Positions 1 through 5,721 of a stretch of 11,368 nucleotides of DNA are shown in pieces (within the stretch, counting starts at the first letter, position 1; each line of letters begins with the position of its first letter). Both the position numbers and the translations under genes were made by a program. The stretch is from Patescibacteria group bacterium (GTDB lineage Bacteria; Patescibacteriota; UBA1384; XYA2-FULL-43-10; 1-14-0-10-43-13). The DNA lies in contig JAKJEK010000016.1 of the NCBI GenBank assembly GCA_022705465.1, forward strand, positions 1 through 11,368, given 5' to 3'. Below the pieces are notes generated by a model. The model was not told where the DNA came from. It did no database searches and saw only the letters and a program-made list of their open reading frames with translations.

Positions 1-372
1 GGCGATTAGTACACCGTCGATGAAATTATGAAAAGCATCACCAACGATATTCATAATTCCGAGGTGGCGCGGGTGGTCCATACACTCAATATCGTGGCAG
101 TGGCGCCAGCGCAAGAACTTTTCCAAGGCAAAAAAGAATAGAATTCCGGCCAGGAGGGCAAACGAATCGGAAATTTCAAATGCGCCTTTTTCTTCAACAA
201 TTTCCGGAATCAGATGTAAAAAGGCATCCCCTATTAAGGCGCCGGTTGAGAAAGCCACCAGGAAAAGTAATACCTTGCGTAAGGTCTGCTCTTTAATACC
301 AATTACCGCAACTCCGACTAAAGAAAGAATAGAAATAATGAAAACACTCACAAGTACATAAAAAATTGTCAT
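1..372 (-). CDS. ZIP-family metal transporter (N-terminal half, cut by window edge)
   Basis: This gene is predicted to import divalent metal (zinc, iron or manganese) across the cytoplasmic membrane. Translating from the ATG at 372 gives 124 residues running off the window. Visible are a first membrane segment (about 2-24), a second (about 33-56) containing GDAFLHLIPE, a third (about 70-85), a Cys/His-rich loop (RWRHCHDIECMDHPRH, about 88-103) likely to bind metal, and the start of the fourth segment with GDAFHNFIDG (111-120). The H115, N116 and D119 of that segment are the metal-pathway signature of ZIP proteins. Family members are usually about 240-260 aa, so roughly half is present. An AGGAA ribosome binding site lies upstream of the ATG. 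It follows the Nudix gene on the same strand but has its own candidate promoter. The family call is firm; the metal cannot be told. Confidence 0.9.
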   Translation of the reverse strand, partial: MTIFYVLVSVFIISILSLVGVAVIGIKEQTLRKVLLFLVAFSTGALIGDAFLHLIPEIVEEKGAFEISDSFALLAGILFFFALEKFLRWRHCHDIECMDHPRHLGIMNIVGDAFHNFIDGVLIA

Positions 373-403
373 AGTGCTTATTCCTGGTTATTATGCTACA
401 CGC

Positions 404-432
404 ACTATACCATTATGGCGCTAAAGCATCAA
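404..432 (-). promoter_or_regulatory. Candidate sigma70 promoter for the ZIP transporter gene
   Basis: Read on the minus strand, TTGATG (427-432) and TATAGT (404-409) are separated by exactly 17 nt. The -10 element matches 5 of 6 consensus bases and the -35 matches 4 of 6. This would start transcription about 25 nt before the ATG at 372. It lies between the Nudix stop and the ZIP start, so the transporter may be expressed separately from the operon behind it. Confidence 0.5.
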
Positions 433-467
433 TGTGGTGCTGTAATTATGGACTGTTATCAATAAAA

Positions 468-914
468 TCAGGCCTGATAAATTAAGCCGGCAAGATAGTT
501 GTTGAGTACTTTGGCGCTGGGAAAAAAGAGATTCGCAGGCAAATCGTTCAGCTCAAACCACTGCCACCGGGTAATTTCATCCGGCTCCATTACCTGTGGT
601 TCACCCTCAAATTCCTCGCATAAAAAACCGATAGTGACAAAGTGGGCATCAGGAACATGGTCATTGGCGATACTTATAAGCTTTATGCTATCGCGATTGA
701 TGGCAATGCCCGTTTCCTCCATGGTTTCACGATAGCAAGTATCCTCGAAGCTTTCACCAAAGTGCATTTTGCCGCCAGGCATAGTCCAGGTACCCTCACC
801 GTGCAATTCTGAATCGGCTTTAGCCGGGTCATAATGGCGCTGGCCAAGCAAGACTTTCCCTTCTTTTAAAATCATTACTCCGAAACCCACTCCAACTTTT
901 CTTGTATCAGCCAT
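468..914 (-). CDS. Nudix hydrolase (NUDT15/MutT-like)
   Basis: This is a 148-aa soluble enzyme predicted to hydrolyse a nucleoside diphosphate linked to another group, most likely a nucleoside triphosphate, releasing the monophosphate. The Nudix box is complete at residues 48-70: G48, E54, then R62-E63, E66-E67 and G69, matching GX5EX7REUXEEXGU with the metal-binding glutamates intact. The N-terminal VGVGFGVMIL…VLLGQR strand pattern resembles the NUDT15-type nucleotide hydrolases; the exact substrate is inference. An AAGGAG site sits 3 nt before the ATG and overlaps the TAA stop of the CYTH gene, which suggests translational coupling. It is the last gene of the MazG-CYTH-Nudix set. It ends in TGA, showing that TGA is read as stop here. 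Confidence 0.9.
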   Translation of the reverse strand: MADTRKVGVGFGVMILKEGKVLLGQRHYDPAKADSELHGEGTWTMPGGKMHFGESFEDTCYRETMEETGIAINRDSIKLISIANDHVPDAHFVTIGFLCEEFEGEPQVMEPDEITRWQWFELNDLPANLFFPSAKVLNNYLAGLIYQA

Positions 915-922
915 AGCACTCC

Positions 923-1549
923 TTATGAATGAAAATAATCACTAAATCGTTGCTGGATTTGATTGAAATCGGTTTGCTCCAGATCGAGACGGTACCCTTC
1001 ACGACTATTTAGCTCGTCAAGCAAGCTATAATAATTATCCTGATCTATAATTGTTAACCCCAATTCCGATATCACGTCCTCAAGCTGCTTATCAGCCTGC
1101 GCCTGGCCACTTTCCCTGGTCAGTATCTCGGCCTCATAGTAGTATCCCCACTCCGGCACTTCAACCAGGGAAAATTCAATTCCTTTGTATCGGTAATCAT
1201 ACTTAGTGTTGGCCATTAAAACAACCTTATGGTAACCTAACGCCTTAAGAAATTCCACCATTTCGGAAAACTTATCGGATTCAATTTTAAATGAGAACTC
1301 GCGCCTCGCATCTTTGCCGCCCCAACGTCCATGCTTCATGGCCAATTCTGCCTGTCCGTTAGTAATGCGGACGCGCAGATCGATCGGATCATCCTTAACC
1401 TCGCGCACGCTTGAATTTGCATTGAGGTAAATAATTGAAAATCGTTTTTTGCGATCAAGAACTTGCCCCCGTTGGCCAAAGAAGCGAGTTAATTGATCGA
1501 ATTGATCCCTGGTAAGCAATCCCCTATGCTCCACCTCGGTTTTAATCAC
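923..1549 (-). CDS. CYTH-domain protein (class IV adenylate cyclase / ThTPase family)
   Basis: CYTH proteins bind triphosphorylated ligands in an acidic and basic beta-tunnel. Members are adenylate cyclases (CyaB type), thiamine triphosphatases or tripolyphosphatases. The signature is at the N-terminus: EVEHR (E5, E7, R9), the ExExK/R motif. Paired basic strands follow (R59 and R61 in DLRVRI, K72, RREFSFK around 82-88), then the acidic strands ending in SLVEVPEWGYYYEAEI (E130, E139, E141). These are the expected ligand- and metal-binding residues. The start is GTG at 1549, supported by GGAG five nt upstream. The protein is 208 aa, slightly longer than many CYTH enzymes; the extra C-terminal ~50 residues are not recognised. 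It lies 14 nt after the MazG-like gene and 8 nt before the Nudix gene, so co-transcription is likely. Which reaction it performs cannot be decided from sequence. Confidence 0.82.
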   Translation of the reverse strand: MIKTEVEHRGLLTRDQFDQLTRFFGQRGQVLDRKKRFSIIYLNANSSVREVKDDPIDLRVRITNGQAELAMKHGRWGGKDARREFSFKIESDKFSEMVEFLKALGYHKVVLMANTKYDYRYKGIEFSLVEVPEWGYYYEAEILTRESGQAQADKQLEDVISELGLTIIDQDNYYSLLDELNSREGYRLDLEQTDFNQIQQRFSDYFHS

Positions 1550-1563
1550 TTAGTCTCCACTGA

Positions 1564-1896
1564 CTAATCAATTACGGATTCAAGGAAAATTCGCTGGCGA
1601 AAACCACCCCGCTCTTCCCGCTTCCTCTTTTGAGCTTCCTCGATCTCACTCCAATCTATTAAGTTCCGGGATGCAATTGCTTCTATTACCTCAAGCACAT
1701 CACCCAACTCTTCGATCAGCTTGCTCCGATCCTCCATGGCTTCTATCGCCTCTTTGGTTTCTTCTGACAGTTTTGAAGACAGCTCGCGGGCGTAAGACGA
1801 ATCGTCCAAGATTGATGTAACTGGTATTTTCCCTTTACCTTGAATATACTCCGGAATGCGGTCGCGAACCAGTTTATTGTAAACTTTTCTTACCAT
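1564..1896 (-). CDS. MazG-like nucleotide pyrophosphohydrolase
   Basis: This is a small all-alpha NTP pyrophosphatase, 110 aa. It begins with VYNKLVRDRIPEYI, the N-terminal signature of the phosphoribosyl-ATP pyrophosphohydrolase-like branch of the MazG superfamily. Metal-binding helices follow: E45-E46-x-x-E49 and E62-E63-L-G-D66. Such proteins hydrolyse nucleoside triphosphates to monophosphate plus pyrophosphate, often as house-cleaning enzymes. A TTG four codons upstream (1908) is open, but the ATG at 1896 is chosen because a strong GGAGGT site lies just 4-5 nt before it. This is the first gene of the operon with the CYTH and Nudix genes and is divergent from the plus-strand orphan at 2027. 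Substrate unknown; the family call is good. Confidence 0.83.
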   Translation of the reverse strand: MVRKVYNKLVRDRIPEYIQGKGKIPVTSILDDSSYARELSSKLSEETKEAIEAMEDRSKLIEELGDVLEVIEAIASRNLIDWSEIEEAQKRKREERGGFRQRIFLESVID

Positions 1897-1938
1897 ACCA
1901 ACCTCCAACTACTAATTACTACCGCCGCTGCCTAATCC

Positions 1939-1953
1939 TTGCGTAATGCGCAA
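1939..1953. promoter_or_regulatory. Short palindrome at the MazG operon transcription start
   Basis: TTGCG-TAATG-CGCAA is an inverted repeat with 5-nt perfect arms and a 5-nt centre. It falls where transcription from the extended -10 should begin, so it could be an operator. Arms this short also arise by chance, and no known regulator is recognised. Confidence 0.25.
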
Positions 1954-1957
1954 TAAT

Positions 1958-1966
1958 ATTGTACCA
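1958..1966 (-). promoter_or_regulatory. Extended -10 promoter of the MazG-CYTH-Nudix operon
   Basis: On the minus strand the sequence TGGTACAAT is an extended -10 element: TGn followed by TACAAT, 5 of 6 to consensus. No good -35 is seen at the right distance, which is usual for extended -10 promoters. Transcription would begin near 1951, about 55 nt before the MazG-like ATG. Confidence 0.45.
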
Positions 1967-2026
1967 TAAACGCAATCTCGAGTAAGGACCGGTAAATCTG
2001 ACGGTAACGAGTCAAGGAGGTGCGGT

Positions 2027-2533
2027 ATGCTCGGAACTATCCGGATCAACCTTCCGCCCGGTCTAGAAATGAACGCAAGGAAACGATGTCAACTTACGAC
2101 GCTTGGCGAAGCGTTTCGCAACGAGGCCGAGCAGCTCCTGGGTGCACAGGATGGAGTGCATCTCTTCCAATTCGAGATTGTCCATGCTGCAGAAGCAGGA
2201 GCAACGCATCTTAGGCCATATCTTCGATACCTGGATCTGCCAGAAAATCCATCGGGCAAGAGCGTTGAGGTTGTGTTTGCCGACGGGTCAAAAGTGCAGA
2301 CTCCGGTTATTCGATACGAGGTTTTTCAGAGCAGCCTTTTCGAGATCCTGGTTGGCGAATGCCGAAACGGAGAGCTCGGCTTTGACCGCATTTTCCATTT
2401 CCTGCCGCCAAGCCTAGGTGGCAGTCCCCTCTATACGAGGGGTTGGAAAGTCTCACCCTTGCAGGGCAGTGTGGATCCGGCGCATAACCAAATCCGCTCG
2501 GTTACGATCAAGATTGTTGATACCGAGCGATAA
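2027..2533 (+). CDS. Orphan protein of unknown function, 168 aa
   Basis: This is the only convincing plus-strand gene. I do not recognise its family. It is considered real because a near-perfect AAGGAGGT site (2014-2021) lies 5 nt before the ATG and a strong intrinsic terminator starts 5 nt after the TAA. The protein appears soluble: no signal peptide, no membrane segment and only two or three cysteines. The N-terminal third (about 14-65) looks helical and mixed charged, with LGEAFRNEAEQLLG. The rest looks strand-rich, ending in SVTIKIVDTER. No catalytic motif is visible. Base composition looks more GC-rich than the flanking genes, and the gene stands alone against the prevailing direction, which could mean transfer or an independently regulated single gene. 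No function is proposed. Confidence 0.75.
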   Translation: MLGTIRINLPPGLEMNARKRCQLTTLGEAFRNEAEQLLGAQDGVHLFQFEIVHAAEAGATHLRPYLRYLDLPENPSGKSVEVVFADGSKVQTPVIRYEVFQSSLFEILVGECRNGELGFDRIFHFLPPSLGGSPLYTRGWKVSPLQGSVDPAHNQIRSVTIKIVDTER

Positions 2534-2537
2534 GCAC

Positions 2538-2589
2538 AAACCATCCCGACGGTTCCGCCAGTTGGCGGACGGGATGGTTTTTTATTTTT
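2538..2589 (+). terminator. Strong intrinsic terminator after the orphan gene
   Basis: The outer stem AAACCATCCCG (2538-2548) pairs with CGGGATGGTTT (2570-2580). An inner stem TCCGCC (2554-2559) pairs with GGCGGA (2564-2569) around the loop AGTT, leaving ACGGT unpaired on the left side. A run TTTTTTATTTTT follows directly. Read on the minus strand, the hairpin lies 15-20 nt beyond the nrdG stop but is followed only by TTTGTGC, so it is a weaker terminator in that direction. It separates the convergent orphan gene and nrdG. Confidence 0.9.
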
Positions 2590-2603
2590 CGAGCCTTGCA
2601 TAA

Positions 2604-3296
2604 TTACCTAACACCAACTTCCTTGACATATTGTGACATAATAATGCGAGCTTCGGCAATTTCGGCGTCAGTAAGTGGCTGCATCGGCAGGTCCTCATCG
2701 ATACGCTTAGTGGCAACAAAGTTTTGCAGGTAGTAACGCTTTGCTCCCTGAATCAATTTTCCCATATATTCGAAATCACCGAGCTGGTGCAACGGTTTGG
2801 CAACGGTAGTGCGAAACTCGTAATCAATTCCTGACTCCATAATCAATTTAATGCTTGTTCTAATTTTGTTAGCTACATCATTGATAACTGGGCGGGCTGT
2901 GTCCTGGTATTTTTCGACCGGCGACTTGATATCCATTGCAATATAATCCACTTTGCCATCCCAAATCACCTTCTCCAGGCGATCTGGAAAAGTACCGTTG
3001 GTGTCCAGCTTCACTGCATAGTCGAGATCTTTGATATTGGCGATAAACTGGTCGATGTCAGAGTGCATCATTGGTTCGCCGCCGGTAATGCAAACCCCCT
3101 CCAGCTTACCGCGACGTTTATCTAGAAAGGCGAAGATATCCTCGGTCGGCACAACTGGATTGAATCGCTCCGGCAATACAAGTTCGGGATTGTGGCAAAA
3201 GGGACAACGAAAAGTACAACCCCTGGTGAAAACAGTAGCCGCAACTTTGCCAGGATAATCAACTAAGGTGGTTTTTTGAAGTCCAGCGATAATCAT
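2604..3296 (-). CDS. nrdG: Anaerobic ribonucleotide reductase activating enzyme (radical SAM)
   Basis: This radical-SAM activase generates the glycyl radical on NrdD. It uses a [4Fe-4S] cluster to cleave S-adenosylmethionine. From the ATG at 3296 the protein is 230 aa. The cluster motif CTFRCPFC supplies C27, C31 and C34 (CxxxCxxC). The SAM-contacting GGEP motif is at about 72-75. The opening IIAGLQKTTLVDYPGKVAATVF matches the longer NrdG-type activases found beside ATP-cone NrdD. Reading back to a TTG at 3323 is possible, but it runs through the palindrome at 3310-3342 and lacks a ribosome binding site, whereas AGAGGAA precedes the ATG at 3296. It follows nrdD by about 69 nt, so an nrdDG operon is expected. 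Confidence 0.93.
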   Translation of the reverse strand: MIIAGLQKTTLVDYPGKVAATVFTRGCTFRCPFCHNPELVLPERFNPVVPTEDIFAFLDKRRGKLEGVCITGGEPMMHSDIDQFIANIKDLDYAVKLDTNGTFPDRLEKVIWDGKVDYIAMDIKSPVEKYQDTARPVINDVANKIRTSIKLIMESGIDYEFRTTVAKPLHQLGDFEYMGKLIQGAKRYYLQNFVATKRIDEDLPMQPLTDAEIAEARIIMSQYVKEVGVR

Positions 3297-3309
3297 GGTT
3301 CCTCTTTGT

Positions 3310-3342
3310 AACGTATAGCGCAACCAGGTTGCGCTATACGTT
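3310..3342. repeat. 33-nt palindrome between nrdD and nrdG
   Basis: The left arm AACGTATAGCGCAACC (3310-3325) and the right arm GGTTGCGCTATACGTT (3327-3342) are perfect reverse complements around a single A (3326). As RNA this gives a stem of about 15 bp with a 3-nt loop. It starts about 20 nt after the nrdD stop and ends just before the nrdG ribosome binding site. No U-run follows it on either strand, so it is not a typical terminator. It could be an mRNA processing or stability element that sets nrdG output below nrdD, or a protein-binding site. The structure is seen directly; the role is inference. Confidence 0.85.
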
Positions 3343-3365
3343 TACTTACCTGAATTGTTCGATGT

Positions 3366-5525
3366 TTAAACAAGCACTGCCTGTTCCACGCCAACTTCTT
3401 CCTTCGACACTTCGGCATGGTTTTTTAAACTCTTGTCAATGCTGTAAGTCTCCCGATCACTGAACTCAGAGCGCTTGCCAGGATTCCACTGTTTGACTGG
3501 CCGAATATAGCCAACAATACGAGAGTATACTTCGGTTTCCGAACCGCATTTCTTGCACTTCTCCACCTTGCCTGCCATATAACCATCTTTGGGGCAAACT
3601 GAGAAAGTTGGAGTAATGGTGAAGTATGGCAAGCGATAGTTTTCACAAACGTTTTTCACTAAGGACTTCATTGCAGCGACATCCTTAATTTCTTCGCCGA
3701 TAAACAGATGAACCACGGTGCCGCCGGTATATTTGGTTTGCAGGTCGTCTTGCAGATCCATCAGCTCAAACACATCGTCTGTGTAGTCGACCGGAAGGTA
3801 CGAGGAATTAGTGTAATATGGAGCTGCGTTACTCTCACGATATTCATACTCATTAGCAACCATAATGTCTGGGTAGCGCTCCTTATCAAGCTTGGCAAAG
3901 CGATAAGTTGTACCCTCGCCAGGTGTCGCTTCTAGGTTGTATAGATTACCGGTGTCATTCTGATATTTAACCAAGCGCTCACGCATAAAGTCCATTACTT
4001 CGTTGCCAAATTGCTGGCCTTCTGCTGTAGTTAAATCGCGGCCAAAGAGGTTAAGGGCGGCTTCATTTAAGCCCAGCAAGCCAATGGTCGAAAAGTGATT
4101 TGACCAATAACGACCATCGCGCTGTTGAATATTGCGCAGGTAAAACTTGGTGTAGGGATACAGGCCGCTCTCAGTAAAACGCTCCAGAACTTTACGTTTC
4201 ATCTCCAAGCTGTCTCTGGCTAAATCCATAATGTAGCCAAGGTGGTAAAGAAATTCCTCTTTGCTCCTGGAGCGGTAGCCAAGTCGAGGCATATTGATTG
4301 TGACCACACCTATTGAACCGGTTAGCGGATTGGCGCCGAATAAGCCACCGCCACGTTTGCGCAACTCCCGATTGTCCAGACGCAAGCGGCAACACATACT
4401 CCGGGCGTCTTCGGGCTTCATGTCTGAATTGACGAAATTGGAGAAATATGGAATGCCGTATTTGGCAGTCATCTTCCACAAACCCTCCAGGTTAGGGTTA
4501 TCCCAATCAAAATCTCCGGTAATATTGTAGGTGGGAATCGGAAAGGTAAAGACGCGACCGCGAGCATCGCCTTCAGTTACAACTTCAGTAAAGGCTTTAT
4601 TAAAGACGTCCATCTCAGCCTGAAATTCCTTATAGGTCTCGCTCTGCGGCACGCCGCCAATGATAACAGGTTCATCTTTCATAATGTCTGGGCACTGTAA
4701 ATCGAGCGTAACATTGGTGAATGGCGTCTGAAAACCAACGCGGGTTGGCACGTTCATGTTGAACATAAACTCCTGCAAGGCCTGTTTGACATCTTCTTCG
4801 GTTAATTTATCGTAGCGGATAAAAGGAGCGAGCAGGGTGTCAAAGTTTGACACAGCCTGAGCACCAGCAGATTCGCCTTGCAAAGTGTAGAAAAAGTTAA
4901 CCAGTTGGCCCAATGCAGTCTTAAAGTGTTTGGCAGGCTTAGACTCCATTTTGCCCTCAGCGCCTTTGAAGCCTTCTATAAGCAAATCTTTCAAATCCCA
5001 TCCGACACAATAGGTGGAAAGAATATTTAAATCATGGATGTGCATGTCGCCTTCGGCACCGGCACGACGAATTTCCGGAGTATAAACTTTATTTAACCAG
5101 TAACTCTTGGAGACTTCTGAGGCAATATAGTTGTTTAAGCCCTGGAGGGAATATGCCATGTTGGAGTTTTCTTTGACTTGCCAGTCGATGTTATTGATGT
5201 ACTGATCCATCAATTCAACTTTCTGGGTCTCGGCCAAACGTCTCATCTCGGCATGTTTTTGACGATAAATTATATATGCCTTAGCAGTTTGGCGGTATTT
5301 TGAAGCAAGTAACACCTCTTCAACAACATCCTGAATTTCTTCTACAGTTGGGATTTTCCGGCGAACTCTCTCTGGTAGTTTATCGGTTACTTTTTTGGCT
5401 AGTTTTTTTGCATCAACTTCGCCAAACTCACCCGTTGCCATACCGGCCTTCAGTATTGCGGTAACAACTTTGTTCTCATCAAACGGAACAATTTTACCGT
5501 CCCTCTTGCGTACCTTTGTAAACAT
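3366..5525 (-). CDS. nrdD: Anaerobic ribonucleoside-triphosphate reductase (class III, glycyl radical)
   Basis: This enzyme reduces ribonucleoside triphosphates to deoxyribonucleotides without oxygen. The protein is 719 aa. Residues 1-95 form an ATP-cone (FTKVRKRDGKIVPFDENKV…YRQTAKAYIIYRQKH), the allosteric activity switch. The catalytic barrel follows, with IHDLNILSTYC (C173) and MCCRLRL (C378/C379), the cysteine regions expected for radical chemistry. Near the C-terminus, C644, C657 and C660 mark the metal-binding knuckle, and SRIVGYIRPV carries the glycyl-radical residue G672. The usual four-ligand zinc site shows only three cysteines here, with CPKDGY at the first knuckle. A GGGAGG site precedes the ATG. 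It is followed by nrdG. Two NrdR-box-like palindromes upstream suggest repression by NrdR. The identification is secure. Confidence 0.96.
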   Translation of the reverse strand: MFTKVRKRDGKIVPFDENKVVTAILKAGMATGEFGEVDAKKLAKKVTDKLPERVRRKIPTVEEIQDVVEEVLLASKYRQTAKAYIIYRQKHAEMRRLAETQKVELMDQYINNIDWQVKENSNMAYSLQGLNNYIASEVSKSYWLNKVYTPEIRRAGAEGDMHIHDLNILSTYCVGWDLKDLLIEGFKGAEGKMESKPAKHFKTALGQLVNFFYTLQGESAGAQAVSNFDTLLAPFIRYDKLTEEDVKQALQEFMFNMNVPTRVGFQTPFTNVTLDLQCPDIMKDEPVIIGGVPQSETYKEFQAEMDVFNKAFTEVVTEGDARGRVFTFPIPTYNITGDFDWDNPNLEGLWKMTAKYGIPYFSNFVNSDMKPEDARSMCCRLRLDNRELRKRGGGLFGANPLTGSIGVVTINMPRLGYRSRSKEEFLYHLGYIMDLARDSLEMKRKVLERFTESGLYPYTKFYLRNIQQRDGRYWSNHFSTIGLLGLNEAALNLFGRDLTTAEGQQFGNEVMDFMRERLVKYQNDTGNLYNLEATPGEGTTYRFAKLDKERYPDIMVANEYEYRESNAAPYYTNSSYLPVDYTDDVFELMDLQDDLQTKYTGGTVVHLFIGEEIKDVAAMKSLVKNVCENYRLPYFTITPTFSVCPKDGYMAGKVEKCKKCGSETEVYSRIVGYIRPVKQWNPGKRSEFSDRETYSIDKSLKNHAEVSKEEVGVEQAVLV

Positions 5526-5584
5526 AACCCTCCCATCGGCCCCTTATTAATATGATCTATTAGGGTAATACACCCTCCATCCGT

Positions 5585-5599
5585 CCGCCATATCGGCGG
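5585..5599. repeat. Small hairpin in the nrdD leader, related to the terminator stem
   Basis: CCGCC (5585-5589) and GGCGG (5595-5599) pair around ATATC. The stretch 5577-5602 closely matches the minus-strand reading of the terminator at 2551-2577: both read CCATCC(C)GTCCGCCA, then a short variable loop, then GGCGG. This may be a dispersed palindromic repeat; it lies in the expected 5' untranslated region of nrdD. Confidence 0.5.
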
Positions 5600-5607
5600 T
5601 ACTTAAA

Positions 5608-5635
5608 AATATACAATATGTAGTATATTCAGCAA
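5608..5635 (-). promoter_or_regulatory. Candidate nrdD promoter
   Basis: On the minus strand, TTGCTG (5630-5635) and TATATT (5608-5613, 5 of 6 to consensus) are 16 nt apart. One NrdR-like box fills the spacer and the other lies just upstream of the -35, a layout suited to repression. An alternative is TTGATA (5675-5680) with a TATATA-type -10 inside the upstream box, at a less favourable 19-nt spacing. The choice between them is not decided by sequence. Confidence 0.4.
5611..5626. promoter_or_regulatory. NrdR box 2 (imperfect)
   Basis: ATACAATATGTAGTAT matches the NrdR box consensus ACACTATATATAGTGT at about 12 of 16 positions and is an imperfect palindrome. Its centre is 33 bp from that of the perfect box at 5644-5659, about three helical turns, the paired arrangement typical for NrdR. 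It overlaps the candidate nrdD promoter spacer. Confidence 0.6.
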
Positions 5636-5643
5636 CTAAATAA

Positions 5644-5659
5644 CCACTATATATAGTGG
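5644..5659. promoter_or_regulatory. NrdR box 1 (perfect palindrome)
   Basis: CCACTATATATAGTGG is a perfect palindrome, and the symmetry extends two bases further on each side (5642-5661). It matches the NrdR consensus core CACTATATATAGTG exactly. NrdR is the ATP-cone repressor of ribonucleotide reductase genes, and the next gene is nrdD. The nrdR gene itself is not in this window. Confidence 0.75.
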
Positions 5660-5721
5660 TTTTTATCCGGGAGTTATCAACAGGAAGGTTTATCTAGTCC
5701 GGAAAAAGGAAATATTTTGCA

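Noticed and set aside
2020..2603. Other plus-strand frames around the orphan gene (64, 104 and 61 aa)
   Set aside because: They overlap the 168-aa frame, which alone has the aligned ribosome binding site and ends right before the terminator.
3297..3323. Longer NrdG starting at TTG 3323
   Set aside because: The extra residues are encoded by the palindrome, and the ATG at 3296 has a proper ribosome binding site and matches the usual NrdG beginning.
5642..5661. Palindrome upstream of nrdD as a terminator of the metallopeptidase gene
   Set aside because: The stem is AT-rich and lacks a real U-run; the match to the NrdR box and its paired partner explain it better.
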